This document shows, one piece after another, positions 8,043 to 13,185 of a DNA stretch of 13,185 nucleotides (position 1 is its first letter; every line of letters starts with the position of its first letter). The DNA lies in the NCBI GenBank assembly GCA_964502145.1, contig CAZCVI010000132.1:1-13185 (forward strand), in the 5' to 3' direction. The position numbers and the translations under genes were made by a program. The notes below the pieces were generated by a model, which saw nothing but the letters and a program-made list of their open reading frames with translations, was not told the origin of the DNA and ran no database searches. The DNA comes from CAZCVI01 sp964502145. GTDB lineage: Bacteria > Acidobacteriota > Aminicenantia > UBA2199.

Positions 8043-8402
8043 ATGGCTACAAAATATGAAGCACCCACTATTATTAAAGCAGCGGGCAATTTGCCCAAGG
8101 TGATTGAGGAGTATTTCGGGCGGGTTAATTCCAGTACAGAAGCGGTTAGTATTGCGCGCATGAAGAGTCCAGCCGATTGGGTTGAACCGGGGCAAACTCC
8201 TGAATTTGATGAATATACAGTCGTATTAAAAGGAACCTTGCGCGTTGAAACACGGGAAGGGGTGAGCGATGTATCTGCTGGACAAGCGATTTTTACACCT
8301 AAAGGGCAATGGGTGCGTTACAGCAGTCCCGCTGCTGGTGGAGCTGAATACATCGCCGTCTGTCTCCCTGCCTTCGCGCCTGATACGGTTCACCGCGACT
8401 AA
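8043..8402 (+). CDS. Small single-domain cupin
   Basis: The 119-aa protein is one cupin barrel. Motif 1 aligns to PGQTPEFDEYTVVLKG and motif 2 to GQAIFTPKGQWVRYSSP, followed by AEYIAVCLPAFAPDTVHRD. The canonical HxH and second-motif histidines are replaced (Q, E, D; W/Y), so any metal site would be carboxylate-based, as in EutQ-like or non-metal cupins. AAAGGAG (8027-8033), overlapping the end of the polyferredoxin gene, sets the ATG at 8043. The gene begins 14 nt after the polyferredoxin stop, so the two are very likely cotranscribed. There is no signal peptide. It may sense or bind a small ligand linked to the redox module; the substrate is not evident. Confidence 0.85.
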   Translation: MATKYEAPTIIKAAGNLPKVIEEYFGRVNSSTEAVSIARMKSPADWVEPGQTPEFDEYTVVLKGTLRVETREGVSDVSAGQAIFTPKGQWVRYSSPAAGGAEYIAVCLPAFAPDTVHRD

Positions 8403-8433
8403 TACTCGCAGCCCTAAATCAGCAGTTAAGGTA

Positions 8434-8502
8434 CTGGGAGTTATGGGAATTATGGGAATTATGGGAGGAATGGGAATTATGGGAATTATGGGAATTATGG
8501 GA
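8434..8502 (+). repeat. 9-bp ATGGGAATT minisatellite
   Basis: Starting with a degenerate unit (CTGGGAGTT, 8434-8442), the unit ATGGGAATT runs from 8443 to 8502, about 6.7 copies, with one variant ATGGGAGGA (8461-8469). It begins 31 nt after the cupin stop. It is open in several frames (Met-Gly-Ile on +, Ile-Pro-Ile on -), but has no gene context of its own. Confidence 0.95.
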
Positions 8503-8528
8503 TAAACAGAAATAATCCCATAATTCCC
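8490..8528 (+). terminator. Perfect 14-bp hairpin at the end of the minisatellite
   Basis: The last repeat unit (8490-8503) is exactly complementary to 8515-8528, leaving an 11-nt AT-rich loop. The hairpin lies about 90 nt after the cupin stop and could end or stabilise that transcript. A U-tract is lacking, so it may equally be a structural by-product of an inverted repeat copy. Confidence 0.4.
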
Positions 8529-8549
8529 CTTCACGTAACGCCCACTTGC

Positions 8550-8588
8550 TTTTAATCTGTATAATCCTTTTAATCTGTGTAATCTGTG
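8550..8588. repeat. 18-bp intergenic repeat, about two copies
   Basis: TTTTAATCTGTATAATCC (8550-8567) is followed head-to-tail by TTTTAATCTGTGTAATC (8568-8584) and a partial third TGTG. Sequences of this AATCTGTGTAATC type recur between genes in many bacterial genomes (recollection). A T-rich stretch follows to 8617. Confidence 0.75.
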
Positions 8589-8619
8589 TTCTTCTTTTTT
8601 TCTTTTAACTTTAACTCAA

Positions 8620-9138
8620 TCATAATGGACTGGGAATAGGATTGCTTGTATGGCGGGGGGAAGTTTGGACTTTGATATGGTAGCCGTACTGGCGGCAGTG
8701 GTTTTTTACTCTTTTGACACTGTCTAAAAGTGGGGGGGTGTATTCCAATACTTTTAGATACAGTTCTTGGATTTCGTGTTGGATGTACTCGTGGGCCACT
8801 TGGTTGCGGATGAGGCGGATAGCGAAAAAGATGCCGGCATTGGAAATGAGTTGTTTCTCTTCGGCACGTTGGATATGTTCGCGCACGGTTCCGGAAATTT
8901 CCTGGTCGACTGCGGCGATACGGCGGAAGATTTTTTCAATCAATAGATCACTGACCCGGGCGAAACGGACGGTAAATGCTTCGAACTTATCCAGTTCTTC
9001 GTAGGTATACTCTTGTTTTACTCCGATTCTGGAACAGGTATCGTAAGAGTATTTTAGAATATCTGCGGCGTTGTTCAGCCAATCCATTTCTTCCTGTAAA
9101 CTGGCCAACAAATCCGTTGTTTTATTCCTTTCGTTCAT
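8620..9138 (-). CDS. HepT-like HEPN-domain protein (orphan toxin candidate)
   Basis: The 172-aa, mostly helical protein has the HEPN ribonuclease motif RX4HXY as R111-N-Q-V-A-H116-E-Y118. In characterised MntA/HepT pairs, R and H are catalytic for RNA cleavage and the Y is the residue AMPylated by the antitoxin. The core (about 10-150) matches a HepT helical bundle. The tail after 150 (ending NPIPSPL) extends beyond typical HepT length. No MNT nucleotidyltransferase (GSxxxG, DxD) lies on either side: downstream is repeat DNA, upstream a REPIN-like element. The ATG is preceded by AGAGG (9154-9150) at a somewhat long spacing of 11. The protein could be a solitary toxin, use an antitoxin elsewhere, or have a non-toxic HEPN role. 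Confidence 0.75.
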   Translation of the reverse strand: MNERNKTTDLLASLQEEMDWLNNAADILKYSYDTCSRIGVKQEYTYEELDKFEAFTVRFARVSDLLIEKIFRRIAAVDQEISGTVREHIQRAEEKQLISNAGIFFAIRLIRNQVAHEYIQHEIQELYLKVLEYTPPLLDSVKRVKNHCRQYGYHIKVQTSPRHTSNPIPSPL

Positions 9139-9186
9139 AATGGTGATAACCTCTTTGTTAACTCCTTTTTTTATTTTCTCACTATA

Positions 9187-9215
9187 AATATAGTATTTTT
9201 TTGCCTTAATGTCAA
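9187..9215 (-). promoter_or_regulatory. Strong sigma-70 promoter of the HepT-like gene
   Basis: On the minus strand a perfect TTGACA (9215-9210) is 17 nt from TATATT (9192-9187). The -10 is overlapped by ACTATA-AA-TATAGT (9181-9194), a 14-bp inverted repeat that could be an autoregulatory operator. This is the best promoter match in the window. Confidence 0.6.
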
Positions 9216-9232
9216 ATTCTGGGTAACTTGGG

Positions 9233-9312
9233 TTAGGCTATTGTAGACGCGACATCCTTGTCGCATTATTTTAATTCATCGCCCATCAATGCGGCAAGGA
9301 TGCCGCGTCTAC
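9233..9312. repeat. REPIN-like double palindrome
   Basis: Left arm 9243-9267 and right arm 9288-9312 are inverted complements over 25 nt with two substitutions, separated by 20 nt. Each arm is itself a hairpin (GCGACA-TCCT-TGTCGC on the left; GCGGCA-AGGA-TGCCGC on the right, where both changes compensate each other and keep the stem). This two-REP architecture is typical of REPINs mobilised by RAYT transposases. The left part (9233-9275) recurs exactly at 12965-13007. Confidence 0.8.
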
Positions 9313-9450
9313 TTTAATCATCAGTTTGGCGGTTTCTACCAGGGCCACGATGATTTTTTGATAGTGAAAGATATCAATCCAGTCCACCGGGGGAAGGATG
9401 AAAATCCCTTCCCCGGCGTTCCGGATAAACAGGTCTACCACATCCCGCAT
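9286..9450 (-). pseudogene. Possible 54-codon coding remnant after the Cys-rich gene
   Basis: On the minus strand a frame opens with ATG inside the last codons of the Cys-rich gene (9450) and ends at TGA 9286. It reads MRDVVDLFIRNAGEG, then FILPPVDWIDIFHY and VALVETAKLMIK. Codons follow a clear RNY pattern (GAT GTG GTA GAC, ATC ATC GTG GCC), so it looks genuinely coding. The last eight residues come from the REP repeat, which suggests the original 3' end was lost. Three stops precede the ATG in frame, and there is no good ribosome site. I do not recognise the family. It may be a gene fragment or a small translationally coupled ORF. Confidence 0.35.
9387..9416 (-). terminator. GC-rich hairpin after the four-gene operon
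   Basis: CCGGGGGAAGG (9387-9397) pairs with CCTTCCCCGG (9407-9416) with a single bulged G and a 9-nt loop. It lies about 20 nt past the stop of the Cys-rich gene. No U-tract follows, so a terminator role is tentative. It is also inside the possible coding remnant. Confidence 0.3.
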
Positions 9451-9743
9451 TCAAAACTATTACTTAAGCATTCATAATAAAACGAGAAGGGGAGGCCAGT
9501 TTCGTTATCCTCGCAGCTTACCCGAAAAAGGGTTCCACAGTGTCCTAATGCAAGACAGTTTGAGAAGATTACGGTCGCGTATCCCATTGATCCTCTTGGC
9601 ATGCAGGAACCTTCAGCCTCGTACACACAAGCGTTACTAGCGGTGCATTTTTTTTGGGCCATTCCTCTCACTTGAAGGGTAAAGTAACCGGCCATCAATA
9701 AAAAGATAATGACGGCAACGGTAAAAAGTGTTGTCTTTTTCAT
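9435..9743 (-). CDS. Small exported eight-cysteine protein
   Basis: The 102-aa protein has a clear N-terminal export signal (MKK, then hydrophobic residues 6-20, with a possible cut near G27 or A29). The remaining roughly 70 residues contain eight cysteines: C33, C39, C47, C63, C69, C77, C92 and C99. Two pairs share the same C-x5-C spacing (33/39 and 63/69). The even count and export suggest up to four disulfides. AAAGGAG precedes the ATG, which overlaps the previous gene's stop as ATGA, so translation is coupled. Small Cys-containing exported proteins next to six-bladed propellers resemble the NVEALA-type arrangement in Bacteroidetes (recollection), but no NVEAL motif is present. Function is unknown: candidate secreted peptide, substrate of the thiol protein encoded first in the operon, or structural partner of the propellers. 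Confidence 0.82.
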   Translation of the reverse strand: MKKTTLFTVAVIIFLLMAGYFTLQVRGMAQKKCTASNACVYEAEGSCMPRGSMGYATVIFSNCLALGHCGTLFRVSCEDNETGLPFSFYYECLSNSFECGMW

Positions 9744-10957
9744 TTTTTCTCCTTTATTATTACTGGATGGCGATCTCCAGATTTTAGTCCATAGAACAAG
9801 CCATTTCTTCTGGCCTTGAATAACACTTGACCTTGTGCAAATTCAAACACTCCTATCAATTTGCCTCGGAAATTAAACTGGTACAGAACACTTTTATTTT
9901 TTTCAATCATAAATTGAAGATAGAAAAATGATTCAGTTTCATCAATGAAACACGACTGAAACATCGGCATTTCGAAGAAAGCTATCTCATTGGGTCTACT
10001 TTTTTTTTGCGTTTCAATGGCTTTTTCCATTCTCTTTCTGTATGTGGATAAGACACTGTCGATGAGTACATCAAAACTCCGGATCAATTTTTGTCCCTGA
10101 AAAAAATAGGCCGTGGAAGGTCGATTCAAGTACACAAATAGCAATCCATTTGCGGTTAACGAATAGGTAGTATTGCTCCTATCGGCACTTAACCACCCTT
10201 TCTCCTCATAATAATCTTTCATGTGACTCTGGGCAAAAAATGCCTCGAAGGCCGGGCGATAGATAACGTAACAGTCATTTAAATTTCTGTCCAAAAAAGA
10301 ATGAGTAAGACTCATTTTGTCATTTAACTGATCAATGATACCATTGACTACTGAATAGGCATATATGAACCCATTTTTATCGACAATGGGTCGAAATGGC
10401 TGTGTGTTTTTCCCATTACGGTTCAACTCTGTCTCTTTAATAAATTTACCAGCGGCAGAGAATTGGATCAGTTTATCGGTAATTCCATCATGGAGAAAAA
10501 TGTGGCCATCTGCTCCAATCGCGATTTCCTTATTCATGCCATCGGAGAGCTCCACTTGCCCTGGTAGAGTTCCATGGTCTAAAAATTGCCCCACATATTC
10601 AAATTTGTCATTGAAGATGAATATTTTAACCAGCTTCATGTCGTATACGTACAACCAATTGTTTTTTGAGACGACTAGCGACACCGGCGAGGCCATAAAC
10701 AAATCCTTGTTAAAATCGGGCGATATCTCTTTGACCACCACCAGTTTGGAACGGGGTACGCCCGCCGCCAAGTGGGTGGGTTTAGGGATGGGAAATAATT
10801 CCTGCCCAAATCCATACACGGAAAGCAGCACCATTGTCAATCCGATCTGAATCATTAAGCAAGCACTTTTTATGCTTTTATTAATTATATCTGAATATAC
10901 CGCTACTCGCCACGAGATGAATGTCTTGGACTTATTGAACGTTTTTAGTGCTTTCAT
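9740..10957 (-). CDS. Exported six-bladed beta-propeller protein (paralogue 2)
   Basis: The 405-aa protein has hydrophobic segment 33-51, then the family opening FPIPKPTHLAAGVPRS (55-70). Blade-like repeats follow with aromatic-rich strands: NNWLYVYD (99-106), DGHIFLHDG (150-158), VDKNGFIYAYSVVNGIIDQ (192-210), LTANGLLFVYL (267-277) and RRNGLFYG (383-390). It resembles the NHL/6-bladed propeller family; no catalytic residues stand out, so ligand or protein binding is likely. The N-terminus before the signal is unusually long (32 residues). An internal ATG at 10855 would give a standard signal peptide. I keep 10957 because GAGG precedes it and it forms an ATGA overlap with the upstream stop. 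Confidence 0.82.
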   Translation of the reverse strand: MKALKTFNKSKTFISWRVAVYSDIINKSIKSACLMIQIGLTMVLLSVYGFGQELFPIPKPTHLAAGVPRSKLVVVKEISPDFNKDLFMASPVSLVVSKNNWLYVYDMKLVKIFIFNDKFEYVGQFLDHGTLPGQVELSDGMNKEIAIGADGHIFLHDGITDKLIQFSAAGKFIKETELNRNGKNTQPFRPIVDKNGFIYAYSVVNGIIDQLNDKMSLTHSFLDRNLNDCYVIYRPAFEAFFAQSHMKDYYEEKGWLSADRSNTTYSLTANGLLFVYLNRPSTAYFFQGQKLIRSFDVLIDSVLSTYRKRMEKAIETQKKSRPNEIAFFEMPMFQSCFIDETESFFYLQFMIEKNKSVLYQFNFRGKLIGVFEFAQGQVLFKARRNGLFYGLKSGDRHPVIIKEKK

Positions 10958-12150
10958 TTTTCCTCACTTTTTAATATAATGGGATACGCCTCTTCCTCTT
11001 CAGAATCATGAGCGATCCCATAGAATAACCCATTTCTTTTAACCGTGAGATTCACAACTAATTTTTTCGGGCAGGGCAGTATTTTAACGAGCTTACCAGT
11101 GAAATCAAACTGGTACAAGACAACTTGTTTATCTCCGATAGTCTGGAGATAAAAGTAAGGGGCATCATAATCCATGATGAAAGATAAAAACATTGGTATG
11201 TCTAATGAACTTACAAATTGAGGATAGTTTTTTCTAGCATTGGCAATAGTAGTATCTACTCTTTTTTTATAATCGACCAAAACACGGTCTACCAAAATAT
11301 CAAACTTTCGTATCAGATTTTTTCCATTAAAAAGATAAACAGTGGAGGGACTTTTAAGATATACGAGTAACAAACCGTTTGCCGTCAAATCATAAAAGGT
11401 ATTTTCCGTTTTTGCATCTAACCAGGATTTTTTGATGGCAGGATCGACGATGACGGGTTTACCTCCTTTTGACCCAGAAATATGAGAAATTTTATTTTGA
11501 TAAGTAGGCTTGTAGTAAACGTACTGGTTATTCAAATCCCTCTGCAAATAGGTATGAACCAACTTCATATTCGTATCCATTTGGTCAATGATGCCATTGT
11601 TAATAGAATAGACATAAAAAAAGCCATTTTTATCGACTTTTGGAGGAGATGGTAAGCGTGTGTGAGTGATTCGGTTGGTTTTTATATCTCTGAGGTAGCG
11701 ACCGGATTCAGTAAATTCGATAATTTTATCGCCATCTCCATCGCTGATATAAAATTTTCCATTCCAACCGACAGAAATATCCAGAAAAGGGGAAGCGTGA
11801 GTTCTGGGAGGAAATGCTTCACCTGGTCCAGCGCCGCTTTCTAGAAACTGGCTCACATATTCAGCCTTATTGTTCAATATGAAGACTTTGTATAATTTTT
11901 TATCAAAAATATACATATGGCCACTCTTATTAACTGCGATCATGACAGGTTCCGCCATGAATACATCTTCTTTAAAATCGAAAGGTATCCGCTTAACCAC
12001 CATCAGATTGGAACGGGGCACTCCCGCCTCCAAATGGGTGGGCTTAGGCAGAGGAAAAAACTCCTGCCCCTTTCCTATAATGGGAAAGAGCACCACCAAC
12101 ACCCCAATCAATGTCACCCACTGAAAAATATTTCTGTTTTTCTCTACCAT
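10954..12150 (-). CDS. Exported six-bladed beta-propeller protein (paralogue 1)
   Basis: The 398-aa protein has a standard signal peptide (hydrophobic 11-25, cut near G28/Q29). It opens FFPLPKPTHLEAGVPRS (31-47) as its paralogue does. Shared blade motifs include GHMYIFDKKLYKVFI (77-91), GKFYISDGDGDKIIEF (131-146), VDKNGFFYVYSINNGIIDQ (172-190), LTANGLLLVYL (255-265) and KRNGLFYG (371-378). It has a GxGPGE turn (106-111) that the second copy lacks, and an insertion around 220-245. The SD core AGGAG lies 11 nt before the ATG, and the start is 12 nt after the thioredoxin-fold stop. It is exported, probably periplasmic. The tandem copies show clear divergence, so they are likely specialised rather than redundant. 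Confidence 0.85.
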   Translation of the reverse strand: MVEKNRNIFQWVTLIGVLVVLFPIIGKGQEFFPLPKPTHLEAGVPRSNLMVVKRIPFDFKEDVFMAEPVMIAVNKSGHMYIFDKKLYKVFILNNKAEYVSQFLESGAGPGEAFPPRTHASPFLDISVGWNGKFYISDGDGDKIIEFTESGRYLRDIKTNRITHTRLPSPPKVDKNGFFYVYSINNGIIDQMDTNMKLVHTYLQRDLNNQYVYYKPTYQNKISHISGSKGGKPVIVDPAIKKSWLDAKTENTFYDLTANGLLLVYLKSPSTVYLFNGKNLIRKFDILVDRVLVDYKKRVDTTIANARKNYPQFVSSLDIPMFLSFIMDYDAPYFYLQTIGDKQVVLYQFDFTGKLVKILPCPKKLVVNLTVKRNGLFYGIAHDSEEEEAYPIILKSEEK

Positions 12151-12162
12151 AATGATTATCTC

Positions 12163-12714
12163 CTATTTTTTCTTAATGATATCCTTGATCATGGTAATCA
12201 GGGCATTCAAATCCCGGCCAGTCAACACCCCGGGTTTGCTGAATAAAATATTGTTATTATGGACCACCACCGTATTTTCTATCCGGGTATCAATTCCTAA
12301 CAAAAGCGGCACCGCCGGACCACCCGTGGATAAATAAATGGGGAAGTTAAGGTTCCGTTCAGTCTGAAACTGGGTGCTCACTGGATTCCCACCCGGCAGA
12401 ATGCCCAGGATGTGGATTTGGGAACCCAGATAATCTGCAAGGTTTTTCCATGCGGAAAGGTTCGGGTTGCATGACATACAGTCATTCTTGAAGAAGAGTA
12501 ACAGATACACTCCCTGCGCGAATACCGAAGAGTCAAACCGGGTTTGATCCAAACCCACCAGATTTAAATCCGCACAGGTCTTTTCCGCCGGAACATCGGC
12601 AGTGCTGCTTTCCAATCTTTTCCCTTTAAGGTAGAAAAAACCCACGAAGGCAAAAACCAGCAAAAAGATCATGACCATGAATATCTGCATGGCAGAGGCA
12701 TTGGTGCTTTTCAT
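12163..12714 (-). CDS. Membrane-anchored thioredoxin-fold (TlpA/AhpC-like) protein
   Basis: The 183-aa protein has one N-terminal membrane segment (11-29) followed by basic KGKR (30-33). A thioredoxin-like domain lies about 57-180, with C79-M-S-C82 after the strand YLLLFFKND. This fits a TlpA/redoxin thiol protein facing the periplasm. The loop that normally carries cis-proline before strand NTVVVHNNN has no proline, so activity may be altered. C47, outside the domain core, is an extra thiol. I use ATG 12714, eight nt after GAGGAG; a TTG at 12717 would add one residue. It is the first gene of a four-gene unit ending in an eight-cysteine exported protein, which suggests disulfide formation, reduction or isomerisation of that product (inference). 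Confidence 0.82.
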   Translation of the reverse strand: MKSTNASAMQIFMVMIFLLVFAFVGFFYLKGKRLESSTADVPAEKTCADLNLVGLDQTRFDSSVFAQGVYLLLFFKNDCMSCNPNLSAWKNLADYLGSQIHILGILPGGNPVSTQFQTERNLNFPIYLSTGGPAVPLLLGIDTRIENTVVVHNNNILFSKPGVLTGRDLNALITMIKDIIKKK

Positions 12715-12848
12715 CAAAAATTCTCCTCATTTTGAAATGGTTGTGAACAGTGCAGTGAATGAAAGGTTGGTAAATGTACATTTTTCCTCTTTCTGCCATG
12801 CTTACTCCGTTTTTTACTGTAATATACTACTTTGGCACTAAAAAAATA

Positions 12849-12877
12849 ATGGTATCACACATTGTATAAGAGTGCAA
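12849..12877 (-). promoter_or_regulatory. Putative promoter of the four-gene export operon
   Basis: On the minus strand TTGCAC (12877-12872) and TACCAT (12854-12849) are 17 nt apart, and TGA precedes the -10. The matches are weak (3/6 and 4/6), but spacing and position ahead of the first gene fit. The leader would be about 130 nt. Confidence 0.3.
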
Positions 12878-12964
12878 CCTTTCCCAGTGTATCTATTCAG
12901 TTTTTTTTCACAGCCTCTATTCACGATATGGCAATAAGTTCGTGATTTCTATCCGCTTTTTGGT

Positions 12965-13007
12965 TTAGGCTATTGTAGACGCGACATCCTTGTCGCATTA
13001 TTTTAAT
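12965..13007. repeat. Second copy of the 43-bp REP-like element
   Basis: These 43 bases are identical to 9233-9275, in the same orientation, and include the GCGACA-TCCT-TGTCGC hairpin. Unlike the first copy, no inverted partner follows, so this is a REP singlet. The two copies bracket the whole 9435-12714 operon. Confidence 0.9.
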
Positions 13008-13010
13008 CCA

Positions 13011-13037
13011 TAGTCCACTCTGTCCATATCGTCCATG
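13011..13037. repeat. Three 9-bp TCCAT-type units
   Basis: TAGTCCACT, CTGTCCATA and TCGTCCATG follow directly after the REP copy with a 9-bp period and a constant TCCA core. It is a short degenerate minisatellite. Confidence 0.6.
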
Positions 13038-13110
13038 TTTTTTCACGAATCTGATGGTGAATCCAGGGTCACGCTAAACTTGCCATTTTTGAAGTGGAAT
13101 GAGTTATATT

Positions 13111-13185
13111 CAAGGGACATCTCTTAAATCTCAAGGGACATCTCTTAAAGTTCAAGGGACATCTCTTAAAGTTCAAGGGACATCT
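13111..13185. repeat. 21-bp tandem repeat running off the window
   Basis: CAAGGGACATCTCTTAAA starts at 13111, 13132, 13153 and 13174, an exact 21-bp period with 2-3 base differences only in unit 1. There are no spacers. The fourth unit is cut by the window end, so total copy number is unknown. Confidence 0.95.

Larger units (their letters stand above)
12715..13185. other. Gene-free stretch upstream of the export operon
   Basis: I see no gene here. It holds a 5' leader of about 130 nt and promoter for the operon, poly-T tracts near 12811 and 12901, a REP copy, a 9-bp array and a 21-bp tandem array. The remaining sequence (12880-12960 and 13038-13110) shows no structure I can name. Confidence 0.6.

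Noticed and set aside
8226..8534. Minus-strand ORF with Ile-Ile-Pro repeats, and plus-strand ORF 8269-8505 with Met-Gly-Ile repeats
   Set aside because: Both are readings of the 9-bp minisatellite joined to out-of-frame cupin sequence; neither has a supported start.
8620..9138. Complete MntA/HepT toxin-antitoxin pair
   Set aside because: No nucleotidyltransferase motif was found in either flank, so only the HepT-like half is supported.
9289..9477. Plus-strand ORF MRQGCRVYF...
   Set aside because: It is the antisense phase of the RNY-patterned minus-strand frame and starts inside the REP repeat.
12621..12799. Minus-strand leader ORF starting at 12799 (GGAG, then ATG; MAERGKMYIYQPF)
   Set aside because: It runs out of frame through the thioredoxin-fold gene start; codon pattern is not coding-like and there is no recognisable product, despite a decent ribosome site.
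13111..13185. CRISPR array
   Set aside because: The 21-bp units are contiguous with no spacers, and no cas genes are present.

Overview
The window is about 13.2 kb of AT-leaning bacterial DNA. It carries nine well-supported protein genes and no rRNA or tRNA that I can see. The gene content suggests an uncultured anaerobic lineage such as Candidatus Aminicenantes or a neighbouring Acidobacteriota-like group: a plant-type LRR/KNH/Ig mosaic exoprotein, exported six-bladed propeller proteins with the 'PKPTHL.AGVPRS' opening, and a Tat-exported DUF362 protein beside a membrane polyferredoxin. This assignment is an inference from family recollection, not from a search. The likely promoters are sigma-70-like (TTGACA-N17-TATATT and similar) and the ribosome binding sites are GGAGG-like, which argues against Bacteroidetes-type expression signals.

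Layout. 275-4045 (+) is a 1256-aa secreted mosaic protein: an LRR N-terminal cap, 15 plant-type 24-aa LRRs, three 97-aa KNH-like Ig repeats, a BACON-like domain, two bacterial Ig domains and a putative-Ig-like C-terminus. 4134-5135 (-) is a NudC-type NADH pyrophosphatase. It is convergent with the exoprotein and divergent from the next block. 5402-8402 (+) is a redox block: a Tat-exported DUF362 protein, a NapH/NapG-like fused membrane polyferredoxin with its own promoter, and a small cupin. 8403-8619 is a repeat-rich intergenic stretch. 8620-9138 (-) is a HepT-like HEPN protein with an intact RX4HXY motif, a strong promoter and no MntA partner in view. 9435-12714 (-) is a tightly packed four-gene export operon: a membrane-anchored thioredoxin-fold protein with CxxC, two paralogous exported propellers, and an exported 102-aa protein with eight cysteines. 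The last two junctions are ATGA overlaps.

The four-gene operon is the best candidate for an undescribed system. It pairs a periplasm-facing thiol protein with a cysteine-rich small secreted product and two propellers that could bind or process it. Same-orientation copies of a 43-bp palindromic repeat lie on both sides of it (9233-9275 and 12965-13007). The first copy is part of a REPIN-like double palindrome. The intergenic regions also hold a 9-bp minisatellite with an inverted partner, an 18-bp repeat pair, a 9-bp-period TCCAT array and a 21-bp tandem array that runs off the right edge.
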